From NCBI RefSeq assembly GCF_900128945.1, contig NZ_FQUD01000002.1, positions 225,280 to 289,279 of the forward strand: 64,000 nt of DNA, written 5' to 3'. The notes under the pieces are model-generated. The model saw nothing but the letters and a program-made list of their open reading frames with translations. It had not been told where the DNA came from and ran no database searches. Both the position numbers and the translations under genes were made by a program. This document shows positions 53,378 to 62,428 of this stretch, in pieces (positions within the stretch are counted from its first letter, which is position 1; each line of letters begins with the position of its first letter). This DNA is from Chryseobacterium sp. OV279. GTDB taxonomy: Bacteria > Bacteroidota > Bacteroidia > Flavobacteriales > Weeksellaceae.

Positions 53378-53728
53378 ATGGAAAAGGAAGTACGGATTTA
53401 CATCAGAATTCAAAAATCCAGAAAAGAAAACTGGAAAAAAATCTGCTCAGAAAAGCAGATCTCTTTAACCAGCTTGATTATCCATTCGGTAGAGAAAAGG
53501 ATTCTGGATGATGAAAGACGAAAAGTACTTGCTTTCATTGAAAAGCAAGACAACATCTTTATCAAGATAGAAACCAACATCAACCAGGTTGCAAGAATTG
53601 TAAATGGTCAAAAGTTTATTTCCGAAAAAGAATTGAAGGATTTCCTGAGTAAACTTTCCGAAATCGAAAAGCTGAAGGGGGAACAGAATCTGATTTTCTC
53701 CAGGATTTATTCAATGCTTGGAAAATGA
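53378..53728 (+). CDS. MobC-like plasmid mobilisation accessory protein
   Basis: A 116-aa basic protein: MEKEVRIYIRIQKSRKENWK, then QISLTSLIIHSVEKRILDDE, resembling ribbon-helix-helix relaxosome accessory proteins. The central part NINQVARIVNGQKFISEKEL matches the bacterial mobilisation protein (MobC) signature NxNQ.AR.NG. It overlaps the relaxase gene by 4 bp (ATGA), so the two are translationally coupled. It should bind oriT, just upstream, and help the relaxase. Confidence 0.8.
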   Translation: MEKEVRIYIRIQKSRKENWKKICSEKQISLTSLIIHSVEKRILDDERRKVLAFIEKQDNIFIKIETNINQVARIVNGQKFISEKELKDFLSKLSEIEKLKGEQNLIFSRIYSMLGK

Positions 53729-55248
53729 TTGTCAAGATCATGGAACCTGCGGGTTCCGGCTTTCCCGGAGTACAGTATAATGATAAGAAAGTAGAGAAAG
53801 GGGACGGTGAGCTGATGCTGATGAAAAATTTTCCTTCCTTCATTAACGAAAATAGCAGTCAACAGGAAGTTCGGAATTATTTAAAATCCATATCAAAGAA
53901 TGAAAGGGTAAAAAAGCCTCAGTTTCATGCTGCTATTTCCACGAAGTTTCGGGAACATACCAAAGAAGAGCTCACAAAGATTGCAGAAAATTTTATGGAT
54001 GATCTGGGGTACGGAAAGCAGCCCTTTATTGTGGTGTTCCATAATGATACAGAAAATCATCATGCCCATATTGTTTCTACCCGTGTCAGTAAACAGACCG
54101 GTAAGAAAATCAATGACAGTTATGAAAAGCTTAAAGCACAGAAAGCATTAAGCAGAGTCATGGAAAAGCTGTATGGATTAAGTACACAGGAGCAAATAGA
54201 AAAATTACTGAGCTACCGATACAGCTCTTTAAAGCAACTGGAACTGCTTTTGGAAAGAAACGGATTCCGGCTTTCTCAGAATAAGAATGATGAGGGCGCT
54301 TTGGATATCCTAAAAAACGGCGCTTGGGAAAAAACTATTAATGCAACCCAGCTGGGCTTCAGCAGTCATAAAAATGATTCCAGAGCATGGCAGTTAAAAG
54401 CAATTTTTTTAAAATACAAAGAACTGTACTCTTGCAAGGTGTTCAGGATTGAAAACCGCAGGGCTCAGGAAGGCGTGTTGCCAGAGGAAAAGCACAACGA
54501 GAACCGGAAGCCGAAAATTGAATTCGAGAGTGAACTTCAGAAAAAGTTGCGGGATGTTTTCGGGGTGGATGTGGTATTTCACTACAAAGAAAGCGAACCA
54601 CCTCTAACAGAGGATAGCAATAAGAAAACCGGAAGCGGCACTGCCGCCGCCCGACCTTTCGGATATACCTTGATTGACCATAAGACAGGATCGGTGTATA
54701 AAGGAAGTGAGATTATGAAAATGAATGAATTGTTTGAGTTCACTTCCGATATCATAGACAAAAGGCTTTTTGAAAGTTTAAAGGATTACAATATAGTAGA
54801 TGAAGCTTCCAAACAAGTTCTGATAGAATATGTAAAACGCCAAAACCCTGACCATGCACCAAAATATTTTATGCTTTTTGAAACTAAAAAAAGGAAGAAT
54901 AAAGAAATATTTGGCTCGGTCAGGAGCGAAGTTAAGCAATATCTCAAAACACAGAACCCAAAAAACGTTCACATTATAAGATCTGGAGAGGGTAAATATT
55001 ATGCTGTCCACTCAAAATTGCACTATGTAGGAGAGCTGGAACAGCTGATCGGCGAAAAAGATTATCAAAAGTTCCTAAATCCGGCTGAAAACCAGCAGCA
55101 AGTTTCAGTAATCCAAAATGAAAGACTTTCAAAAGAACTGAACAGAAGCATCAATGATTTGATTTTTCAATTCAGTAAATCCTCAGGAGGAACTGGAAAA
55201 GACCCCGGAGAAGATGCGCTTAAAAAAAGAAGAAAAAAGAGAAAATAG
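53725..55248 (+). CDS. Relaxase/mobilisation nuclease
   Basis: A 507-aa MobA/VirD2-type relaxase. The N-terminal catalytic domain (1-200) has the metal-binding cluster ENHHAHIVSTRV (H112, H113, H115). A tyrosine upstream (VQYNDKK, residue about 18) is a candidate nucleophile. The C-terminal 300 residues (from FSSHKNDSRAWQLK) are charged and helical, ending in a basic KKRRKKRK tail. It nicks at oriT and leads the transferred strand through the type IV system encoded downstream. It starts at an ATG overlapping the accessory gene's stop codon. Confidence 0.88.
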   Translation: MIVKIMEPAGSGFPGVQYNDKKVEKGDGELMLMKNFPSFINENSSQQEVRNYLKSISKNERVKKPQFHAAISTKFREHTKEELTKIAENFMDDLGYGKQPFIVVFHNDTENHHAHIVSTRVSKQTGKKINDSYEKLKAQKALSRVMEKLYGLSTQEQIEKLLSYRYSSLKQLELLLERNGFRLSQNKNDEGALDILKNGAWEKTINATQLGFSSHKNDSRAWQLKAIFLKYKELYSCKVFRIENRRAQEGVLPEEKHNENRKPKIEFESELQKKLRDVFGVDVVFHYKESEPPLTEDSNKKTGSGTAAARPFGYTLIDHKTGSVYKGSEIMKMNELFEFTSDIIDKRLFESLKDYNIVDEASKQVLIEYVKRQNPDHAPKYFMLFETKKRKNKEIFGSVRSEVKQYLKTQNPKNVHIIRSGEGKYYAVHSKLHYVGELEQLIGEKDYQKFLNPAENQQQVSVIQNERLSKELNRSINDLIFQFSKSSGGTGKDPGEDALKKRRKKRK

Positions 55249-55302
55249 AGTTAATGGTTATCAGTTTGATCGCCAATAAAAAAATTAACCAGCACCTTTA
55301 AA

Positions 55303-55995
55303 ATGGATAACCATTACCCAACAGCTAACAATCAAACTATGATTATCACCTTTGCCACCCAAAAGGGCGGAGCGGGAAAGACCACGCTTGCCATTGCATT
55401 TGCCAATTACCTTACCGAGGTTTCCCAAAGAAAAATCAAGGCGTATGATTTTGACTTTCAGAAATCCTTTTTCAATAAATGGAAAGAGGACGAATATTCA
55501 GAGCTGCCCAAGCTTTATGAAGTGGAACTCATCGGAGATGATGAAGAAGAAGACCAGCCTTTTGCAGATTTGGAAAAAATTATTGGTCTTAAGGAAAGCG
55601 AAGCAATATACCTGTTTGATTTAGCAGGTACACTCGATCAGAAATACAGTGACCTATTGATTTACAGTGATTTTATCATCATTCCTTTCGAATACTCCGA
55701 TGTATCGGTAAAATCAACCCTGGTATTCAAGAACCTGCTTGGTTTACTCGAAAGCGAAGCAGAGCGGATCTTTATCCGTTCCAAATATGACAAGGGCTAT
55801 AAATACCTCAACCAAAAGGAAATGGATATCGAGATATCAAAATACGGAACCTTGATTGAAAGCCCTGTATACAAAAGAAACTGCTTGCAAACGATTAATA
55901 CGAGGAAGCTTACCTACGAGCAGCGATATGCGATAAAAAAGCCATTCAATGAAATCATTGAACAAATAAGTGAAGCATTACAAATTACCTTTTAA
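55303..55995 (+). CDS. traA: ParA-like ATPase, TraA of the conjugative transposon
   Basis: A 230-aa P-loop protein with the deviant Walker A motif KGGAGKTT at about residues 23-30 (after MIITFATQ). A Walker-B-like segment IYLFDLAGTL is near 105. ParA/Soj-like proteins head the tra operon of Bacteroides CTnDOT-type elements as TraA. The start at 55303 gives a 12-residue N-terminal extension (MDNHYPTANNQT) before the conserved part; MIITF at 55339 is an alternative start. It is followed by the Tra genes in the same direction. Confidence 0.85.
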   Translation: MDNHYPTANNQTMIITFATQKGGAGKTTLAIAFANYLTEVSQRKIKAYDFDFQKSFFNKWKEDEYSELPKLYEVELIGDDEEEDQPFADLEKIIGLKESEAIYLFDLAGTLDQKYSDLLIYSDFIIIPFEYSDVSVKSTLVFKNLLGLLESEAERIFIRSKYDKGYKYLNQKEMDIEISKYGTLIESPVYKRNCLQTINTRKLTYEQRYAIKKPFNEIIEQISEALQITF

Positions 55996-56032
55996 GGCTG
56001 ATTCCAAAGAAAAACAAAATAAAAAATGAAAT

Positions 56033-56569
56033 ATGATAAAGTATTCACTCATCCTGTTAGCAGCTTATTTCCTGTATTATGCCGGAAATATCCTGTACGA
56101 CCTTTTCTTAAAAAAAGAAAAGATCACACACGTCGATCTGACCGAAGAATTTTCACTTAGTGACTTTTCAAGAACTAATGAACATCTTCCAATCCCAATC
56201 GGAATTGAAGATGTTGAAAATGTCAGTACGCCCAAATCTTTTTTGAAAAAAGAACTTCATTTCCCAAAACAATCGTCAACTGATCAGCAGCCGGATTTGG
56301 AGGAGCTGAGAAGACGATTTGAAGCGGAGCAGGATATTGGCGATATGCCTGTACCAGTGAACGATACCAAAGCAGCACCGGTAGAAGAGAGCCCTTCCGA
56401 CAACACAAGCCATCCTCAGGATATGCCTGGCAAAGCAGAAGAGCATTTCAATGGTGAAAAGACTGAGCCTAAAAAATCCCATTGGAAGGAGCTCCTGAAT
56501 TTATCGGAGACCACCGTTCAAATGGTCGCTAACTACGATGGGCAAAAGGTTTACCATTCCATCATTTAA
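56033..56569 (+). CDS. TraD-like small membrane protein
   Basis: A 178-aa protein with an N-terminal membrane helix (residues 3-20, YSLILLAAYFLYYAGNILY). A long acidic, proline-containing, probably disordered region follows (PQDMPGKAEEHFNGEKTEPK). It occupies the position between TraA and TraE where CTnDOT-type operons encode TraB-D. Sequence identity with TraD is not established here, so no symbol is given. It probably acts at the inner face of the transfer apparatus. Confidence 0.6.
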   Translation: MIKYSLILLAAYFLYYAGNILYDLFLKKEKITHVDLTEEFSLSDFSRTNEHLPIPIGIEDVENVSTPKSFLKKELHFPKQSSTDQQPDLEELRRRFEAEQDIGDMPVPVNDTKAAPVEESPSDNTSHPQDMPGKAEEHFNGEKTEPKKSHWKELLNLSETTVQMVANYDGQKVYHSII

Positions 56570-56687
56570 ACAGTAATAAACACTTCAAAATTACCCCATC
56601 TCATCCTATCAATTGATACGGATAGCATACCCCTTAAGCCAATTTCTAAACACAAAAATCTAATTCTAACCATAAATATTAATCATT

Positions 56688-57008
56688 ATGAACCACAATT
56701 TTAAAAGCCGTCAGGCTGTAAAAAAGATATTGCCCGCTTGTATGATTCTCCTCGCTGTCACACCCGCATTTGCCCAGGGCGGAGCAACAGCCATCTCCAA
56801 TGCGGCAAGTGATATTAAGGACTATTGGGATCCCATCAAACTGATTTTGAAAGCCGTGGGTGGACTGGTCGGCTTCATCGGAGGTCTCAGAGTATATAAC
56901 AAATGGACTAATGGAGATCAGGATGTCAACAAAGAAATCCTTGGTTATGGGGGAGCCATGATCTTTCTGATTGTCGTTCCGGAATTCGTAACCGCTTTCT
57001 TTGCTTAA
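56688..57008 (+). CDS. traE: TraE (DUF4134) membrane protein
   Basis: A 106-aa protein with an N-terminal signal/anchor (MNHNFKSRQAVKKILPACMI to FAQGG) and two further hydrophobic segments (LKAVGGLVGFIGGLRVYNKW, GGAMIFLIVVPEFVTAFFA). The motif RVYNKWTNGDQDVNKEILGYG is characteristic of DUF4134/TraE in Bacteroidetes conjugative elements and similar to VirB2/TrbC-like pilin precursors. It is 3 bp before the TraF gene. Confidence 0.88.
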   Translation: MNHNFKSRQAVKKILPACMILLAVTPAFAQGGATAISNAASDIKDYWDPIKLILKAVGGLVGFIGGLRVYNKWTNGDQDVNKEILGYGGAMIFLIVVPEFVTAFFA

Positions 57009-57011
57009 GTT

Positions 57012-57326
57012 ATGGGATTCTATCTCTACAAGGGGCTCAAAAAACCCCTTGTATTCTTCGGACTCAAGGGAAAATACATTTTTTATGCCGTGGGTGTTAT
57101 CGGAGGCGGAGTCATTGCAGCACTCATATTATCCAGGTTCGGATTATTAGGCTCTTTACTAGGGCTTGCAGTCACCGGAGGCGGTGTATATCTCATTTTC
57201 AAAAGACAGGACACCCATGGTCTGTATGACAAGACTAAAAATTTCGATCAGATTTTCATTTTCCCTAAAAGGTTGAACAGCAAAAGATTTTTAAAGCATG
57301 GCAACAAAAAAAAAACAAGCATTTAG
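57012..57326 (+). CDS. traF: TraF (DUF4133) membrane protein
   Basis: A 104-aa protein with two hydrophobic segments (about 16-36 and 42-60; VIGGGVIAALILSRFGLLGS) and a C-terminal hydrophilic tail, matching DUF4133/TraF, a VirB3-like component of Bacteroidetes type IV systems. It starts 3 bp after TraE, and its 3' end overlaps the TraG start by 29 bp, which is unusual and implies coupled translation. Confidence 0.85.
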   Translation: MGFYLYKGLKKPLVFFGLKGKYIFYAVGVIGGGVIAALILSRFGLLGSLLGLAVTGGGVYLIFKRQDTHGLYDKTKNFDQIFIFPKRLNSKRFLKHGNKKKTSI

Positions 57327-60300
57327 TATTCCTTTCATCGGCTATGATTATGGAAAAGATCAGCATTGGGATTTTGATGTCCTTTTCGGGCAGTATGGAA
57401 ATCCCATCATTGGTATCAGAATCAGAAATATCGTTGAACAGTATTCAGCAGACCCGGATTATTATCTCCATTTTCATACGGTTTTGAATCAGGTCGTGTC
57501 CATCATCGGGGAGGGGAGAATTGTTCAGAAGTTAGATATTTTCTCAAAAAAGAAATATTCAGCCGAGCTTTCCAAGGAATTCCTACAACAGAAATATTCT
57601 GAGCATTTTGACGGAAGGCTTTTTAAAACCATTGAAACGGTATTACTGTTTACAGATATTATTGATGATAAGCTGAAAAAGAAAAATAAATACTACAATT
57701 TCTCTGCAAAGAGCTATAAAGAACTTAGGGACAAATGTCAGAAGGTGTTTATGCTTTTGAGGCAAAGTGACTGTGAGGCGGAGTTCTTATTCGAGAAAGA
57801 TTTTGAGTATTATATATCCGGAGCTTTATCGATGCAGTTTTCGGGTACCCCGACTTTTGACAATATCAGAAGTACCAATGAATATCTACAGATCGGAAAC
57901 CGCTTTGTTAAAAATATCTCTTATGTCGATGTTGAAAATATTGATCTGCCTTCCGAAATAGAACCTTATTCCATCCTGGGAGGTAACGGAGCCGCAGCCG
58001 AAACGGCAGTAGATAATTTTACCTTTATTAATGAACTGGAAGATTATGAAACCATTATCTACAACCAGGTCATTACCATTCCACATCAAGCTTGGCAGCA
58101 AAGGGAATTGGACAAGAAGAAGAAAAAGCACGAAGGAGCAGCGAACAATTCCCCTTCCAATGCCATTATTGCCGAAGAGATTCAGAGTCTCCTTCATCAT
58201 ATCGCCATAGACGGACAGTTGATTGTCAATGCCCATTTTTCCCTAATATTTTCAACAAACACTCTGGAAGAAATGGAAGGGACACAGTCCCTGATTGAAA
58301 ATAAGCTGTTTACCAAGGGGATCATAGTTTCAAGAAATGCCTATAACCAGTTGGAGCTATTTCGGGCAGCCCTACCGGGTAACGCCACAGAACTCAGGGA
58401 GTATGATCTGTTTATGACGACGAGCGAAGCGGCGTTATGTTTTTTTTTTAAAGAAAGCTACCCCGTGAACGAAGAAAGTGGCTTCTACCTCAGATTTACC
58501 GACCGGCAGGGCGTTCCCCTAAAAGTAGATCCCTCGGATTTACCGATGAAAACCGGAAGAATCAATAACCGTAACAAGTTTGTGCTGGGTCCCAGCGGTT
58601 CAGGCAAGAGCTTTTTAATGAATAACATCGTGGAACAATATCTCACCTACAATTATGATGTCGTGATCGTGGATACCGGAGACTCTTACTCAGGAACCTG
58701 TAGGTACAAAGGTGGAAGATACATCCAGTATACGGAAGAAAAACCCATTACGATGAATCCTTTCCTGATGGATAAAAAAGAATTCAATATTGAAAAAATA
58801 GAGTTTTTAACCAACCTGATCTTTTTGATCTGGCAAGGTCCTGATGCGACGATGTCCTCAGCACAAAAATCCATATTGGATAATGTCCTGATGTCTTATT
58901 ATCACGGGTATTTTAATTCTGGAACGAAGTGGTACGAAAATAAAACCTCGGAAGAACTCATTCTCTATTTAAGTAAATATAATATTCATGAAGAAGATGT
59001 TTATGCAGTATACGAAAAGGAATCTAAGGGGCAGTATACCTATTATGATATTCTGGGAATTGCCTTCGATGCCGGCTTTGATGAAGTGAAAGAAGCCTTT
59101 AGAAAACTCGCTATTGAATACCATCCCGATAAAAATCTGAATAATCCTGATTATGACAACGAGAAATTCTATACAATCTATGAGGCTTATGAAACCCTGA
59201 GTGATCAGGGAAAACGTAAAGCCTATAATGAAACCCAGCTGATACTCATTCAGGCTAATGAAATCATACAGCAGCCCAAAGATGCTGCAGAGTGGGATGA
59301 AGCATTTAGGAAATCCATTATCAAAAAAATTAAGGAGCTCGAAGAAAAATTAGAAGTAAAAGAACTTTCCTTCAATGGGTTCTATGAGTACTGTGACAAA
59401 TTTCTCCCTATTTATCTGGGTAATAAAAAGCATAAAATCACGGAAAGGGAATTTAACCTAAGAACATTCCTGTTCGTACTGAAGGATTTTTACAAAGGCG
59501 GAAGATACGGGACCACCCTCAATGAAAGTGCTGACAATACCTTATTCAATGAGCCCTTCATTGTATTCGAGATTGATAATGTCAAGGATAACCCAAAACT
59601 TTTTCCCATTGTGACACTCATCATTATGGATACGTTCATCCAGAAGATGAGACTGAGGAAAGATCGTCGAAAAGCTCTTATAATAGAGGAAGCGTGGAAA
59701 GCCATTGCTTCAAAATTAATGGGTGGATATATTTTATATCTCTACAAAACCGTAAGGAAATTCTGGGGCGAAGCGGTAGTGGTTACCCAGGAACTGGACG
59801 ATATTATTGGAAATGCTGTAGTAAAGGACAGCATCATCAATAATTCCGATACGTTTATCCTTCTGGATCAGACCAAATTTAAGGACAACTTTGACCGGAT
59901 AGCCGCTCTGCTTTCCTTGAATAAAGTAGAGCAAAACAAGATCTTCACGATCAATAACTTAAATAATAAGTTCGGGCGAAGCCGCTTCAAAGAATTTTAT
60001 CTCAAACGGGGTTCTAAAGGAGAAGTATACGGCAACGAAGTGGCCCTTGAGCAATATTTAACCTACACCACGGAAAAGCCTGAAAAGTCGGCTGTTGAAT
60101 ATTACGTACAAGAGTACGGGAACTATGATAGAGCCTTAGAAATCTTTGTAGAACAGGTGAAAAGCTTCGGGGATGATATGGGAAGCATGGTCTCCTTAGT
60201 GAACCTCTATCAAAAACCCTTGGACTCAAAAGTCCTTGCGTTCTACCACGGATTTAAGAACCGGAAGGCGAACCTTGGTAAAAATATCTTCAAAACCATC

Positions 60301-60378
60301 ACACAGGAATTAGAAGATCATAACATCAGTCTTTCGGAATTAATTAACAGACAAGCCTATACCTATGAAAAAGTTTAG
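57298..60378 (+). CDS. traG: TraG conjugation ATPase with an inserted J-domain
   Basis: A 1026-aa VirB4-type ATPase. The N-terminal part (1-400) matches the DUF3875/TraG-N region. Walker A is GPSGSGKS at 431-438 and Walker B is RKALIIEE near 797-798. Between them, residues about 575-650 form a DnaJ domain: YYDILGIAFDAGFDEVKEAF, then LAIEYHPDKN with HPD at 609-611, then FYTIYEAYETLSDQGKRKAY. A linker to about 715 is helical. J-domains stimulate DnaK, so the ATPase might recruit chaperones for substrate unfolding. That is inference. The ATG at 57298 fits the TraF overlap. Confidence 0.9.
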   Translation: MATKKKQAFSIPFIGYDYGKDQHWDFDVLFGQYGNPIIGIRIRNIVEQYSADPDYYLHFHTVLNQVVSIIGEGRIVQKLDIFSKKKYSAELSKEFLQQKYSEHFDGRLFKTIETVLLFTDIIDDKLKKKNKYYNFSAKSYKELRDKCQKVFMLLRQSDCEAEFLFEKDFEYYISGALSMQFSGTPTFDNIRSTNEYLQIGNRFVKNISYVDVENIDLPSEIEPYSILGGNGAAAETAVDNFTFINELEDYETIIYNQVITIPHQAWQQRELDKKKKKHEGAANNSPSNAIIAEEIQSLLHHIAIDGQLIVNAHFSLIFSTNTLEEMEGTQSLIENKLFTKGIIVSRNAYNQLELFRAALPGNATELREYDLFMTTSEAALCFFFKESYPVNEESGFYLRFTDRQGVPLKVDPSDLPMKTGRINNRNKFVLGPSGSGKSFLMNNIVEQYLTYNYDVVIVDTGDSYSGTCRYKGGRYIQYTEEKPITMNPFLMDKKEFNIEKIEFLTNLIFLIWQGPDATMSSAQKSILDNVLMSYYHGYFNSGTKWYENKTSEELILYLSKYNIHEEDVYAVYEKESKGQYTYYDILGIAFDAGFDEVKEAFRKLAIEYHPDKNLNNPDYDNEKFYTIYEAYETLSDQGKRKAYNETQLILIQANEIIQQPKDAAEWDEAFRKSIIKKIKELEEKLEVKELSFNGFYEYCDKFLPIYLGNKKHKITEREFNLRTFLFVLKDFYKGGRYGTTLNESADNTLFNEPFIVFEIDNVKDNPKLFPIVTLIIMDTFIQKMRLRKDRRKALIIEEAWKAIASKLMGGYILYLYKTVRKFWGEAVVVTQELDDIIGNAVVKDSIINNSDTFILLDQTKFKDNFDRIAALLSLNKVEQNKIFTINNLNNKFGRSRFKEFYLKRGSKGEVYGNEVALEQYLTYTTEKPEKSAVEYYVQEYGNYDRALEIFVEQVKSFGDDMGSMVSLVNLYQKPLDSKVLAFYHGFKNRKANLGKNIFKTITQELEDHNISLSELINRQAYTYEKV

Positions 60379-61018
60379 TTTATTTTTTTTAGGATTTGGA
60401 AGTTTAGTATATGCCCAAAACACCTACATAGACCCTACCGTAACGGCAGCGATGATCCTGTATTCAGAAAACCTGAAAGCCAAGCAGAATGAAGTCATAA
60501 ATGAAACTTCCAAGCTGAAAGATGCTCAGACTTGGGTAGGAACCCAGATGGTAGCCGCCAATGATATCCAGAATAAAATACTCAAAGGCTTAAAAGAAGT
60601 TTCCGGAACCCTGCAAAACGGAATTCAGGTAAAAGAAATTTATACTGAGCTCAATAAATGCTACGGGTATTCTTCTGACGTTGTCCAATTGGCATCACAA
60701 CATCCCCAGTATGCGATTTTCGGGGCTAAAGCCTCGCAAAAAACGTATGAGCAAAGCCTGAAAATCGTAACGGATGTATCGGACATCCTGGCTTCAGGAG
60801 AGCTGAACCTTGCCACAGCGGGAGATCGCTATAAGATACTGCATAACATTTCCGGAAACGTAAAAAATCTAAAGCTGTGGCTATTGGCAATAAAACTGAG
60901 ACTTGAAAAAGCCAACAGACTGGGATTCTGGAATTCCATTAATCCCTTTGCGGGGTATATCAATACGGATAAAGCTATTGTTGAAGACATTATGAACCGA
61001 TATAAACGCAATTTTTAA
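60365..61018 (+). CDS. Exported conjugal protein (DUF4141-like), C-terminal motif
   Basis: A 217-aa exported protein with a signal peptide (about 1-17; MKKFSLFFLGFGSLVYAQ). Mature helical segments follow (DPTVTAAMILYSENLKAKQN, then NETSKLKDAQTWVGTQMVAA), like the DUF4141/TraI-type helical proteins that follow TraG in CTnDOT-type operons. The C-terminus NTDKAIVEDIMNRYKRNF repeats a motif found at the ends of the next three proteins. It overlaps the TraG stop by 14 bp. It is probably a periplasmic VirB5-like part. Confidence 0.75.
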   Translation: MKKFSLFFLGFGSLVYAQNTYIDPTVTAAMILYSENLKAKQNEVINETSKLKDAQTWVGTQMVAANDIQNKILKGLKEVSGTLQNGIQVKEIYTELNKCYGYSSDVVQLASQHPQYAIFGAKASQKTYEQSLKIVTDVSDILASGELNLATAGDRYKILHNISGNVKNLKLWLLAIKLRLEKANRLGFWNSINPFAGYINTDKAIVEDIMNRYKRNF

Positions 61019-61071
61019 TTTTTTTTAAGATGAAATCGAGGGACGAGATTCGCCGACCTAATGGAGGCAAA

Positions 61072-61752
61072 ATGAAAATTTTTCTAAGCTTATTGATCCC
61101 GGCAGTTTATGTGGTATTAATTTCTTCAGGAGGAGGATCCACACCCGCCTGGCAAAAAGAAAATGTTTCCTTTCCGATGATGGATTTGGAAATCAATGCC
61201 ACGATGAAGGAGCATAATAGGCAAAAGGAAATGAGGCAAAACCAGACGCTGAATGCAGGTATTGAGACCGCCAACAGAAGCCAGTGGAACGACTTCAAAG
61301 ACAAAGTTACCAAGATTCAGGATCGATTACGTATCGTATCATTTGCTATCCAGGCAATTCCAACAGGAGTGGCGATGAGCCGTGAGATTGGTAAGATCAC
61401 TCAAAACCAGGCTGTCATTATTGACGAAATTGAAACTGCGCCTTACTCCATTGCAGCGGTCCTGCCTTCCGGAGTACAGTATGTGGATGATTTACAAATG
61501 GTACTCCGCTTAATCACCGGAATTATCCTCTCTTATGGAGCCATCAACCAAATGGAAAAATCGGAACGTAAAATTTTATTGGATTATGCACTGGGTGAAG
61601 TCAAAACCCTAAGCAGAAATTCCACCCATATGCTGTTGAAAATACGGGATATTAAAACTAAAGTACTGCGCAATAAAAGGGCTTTCCAGTATTACGTCAA
61701 CAGGGATAAACAAGTGGTGGAAAACATTATGAAGAACATTAAATCCTTTTAA
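61072..61752 (+). CDS. Exported conjugal protein with shared C-terminal motif
   Basis: A 226-aa protein. I start at ATG 61072 (MKIFLSLLIPAVYVVLISSG), which yields a clean signal and has GGAGG just upstream. ATG 61030 would add 14 charged residues before the signal. Mature part: helices with NRSQWNDFKDKVTKIQDRLR, then a hydrophobic stretch LRLITGIILSYGAINQMEKS. It ends NRDKQVVENIMKNIKSF, the same pattern as its neighbours. It lies in a tight operon (the next gene starts 7 bp later). The role is unknown; probably structural in the transfer channel. Confidence 0.68.
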   Translation: MKIFLSLLIPAVYVVLISSGGGSTPAWQKENVSFPMMDLEINATMKEHNRQKEMRQNQTLNAGIETANRSQWNDFKDKVTKIQDRLRIVSFAIQAIPTGVAMSREIGKITQNQAVIIDEIETAPYSIAAVLPSGVQYVDDLQMVLRLITGIILSYGAINQMEKSERKILLDYALGEVKTLSRNSTHMLLKIRDIKTKVLRNKRAFQYYVNRDKQVVENIMKNIKSF

Positions 61753-61758
61753 TAAAAA

Positions 61759-62424
61759 ATGAAAAAGATAGTAACCTTCGGAATTGTAGTGTTTTATACG
61801 GTTTCCGTAAAAAGCCAGCAGATCGTGATCAATGATAAATTGTTGTCCCAGATTACCGTCAATCATGGGGTTCGTTTAGGGAGCGAACAAGCCTTTTTGG
61901 ACTCTTATGAAAAACAAAATGAACTGTATAACGAGATCAAAAATAAAACCGCTCAGGTGATTGCCATTCAGGAGTATATCTATCAGCAGCTTAAAAATGT
62001 CAATTCAGCCCTGACCCAAAGTAAAAAGCTCATCTATCTCTATCAGTATCTGGGAAAAATCGTAAGCAACTCCAATACCATGCTGGATTTATCCATGCAA
62101 CATCCGGAATATGCCGTACTGGTTTCAAAATATTATGCAGCCATAGGACAGCAAACACTGAAGCTCCAGCAGGAGATCACACAGGATATTCTGAATGAAA
62201 ACAAGGATTTTCTGATGGATGCTATGGATCGGGAGATGCTTATTGAGAAGGTATTGACAAGGGTCAGGAATATCAACGGCAATATTCTCTATATCATTTT
62301 ACGGTTAGAGAATGCAAAGAAAATCCCTTATCTCTATCAAGTGCCTGTCCTTAGGAATTACATCAATATCGATAGAGCTATTGTGGGAGACATTATTCAG
62401 AAATACAAATACATTTTTAACTAA
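61759..62424 (+). CDS. Exported conjugal protein, paralog of the gene after TraG
   Basis: A 221-aa exported protein (signal peptide about 1-20, ending VKSQ). Helical segments QAFLDSYEKQNELYNEIKNK and QYLGKIVSNSNTMLDLSMQH, then PEYAVLVSKYYAAIG, parallel the first exported protein (LASQHPQYAIFGAKAS there), showing common ancestry. The C-terminus NIDRAIVGDIIQKYKYIFN carries the shared motif. It is probably a periplasmic component. Confidence 0.72.
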   Translation: MKKIVTFGIVVFYTVSVKSQQIVINDKLLSQITVNHGVRLGSEQAFLDSYEKQNELYNEIKNKTAQVIAIQEYIYQQLKNVNSALTQSKKLIYLYQYLGKIVSNSNTMLDLSMQHPEYAVLVSKYYAAIGQQTLKLQQEITQDILNENKDFLMDAMDREMLIEKVLTRVRNINGNILYIILRLENAKKIPYLYQVPVLRNYINIDRAIVGDIIQKYKYIFN

Positions 62425-62428
62425 AATA

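Noticed and set aside
58092..58298. Plus-strand frame inside TraG
   Set aside because: Out-of-frame shadow of the 1026-aa ATPase.
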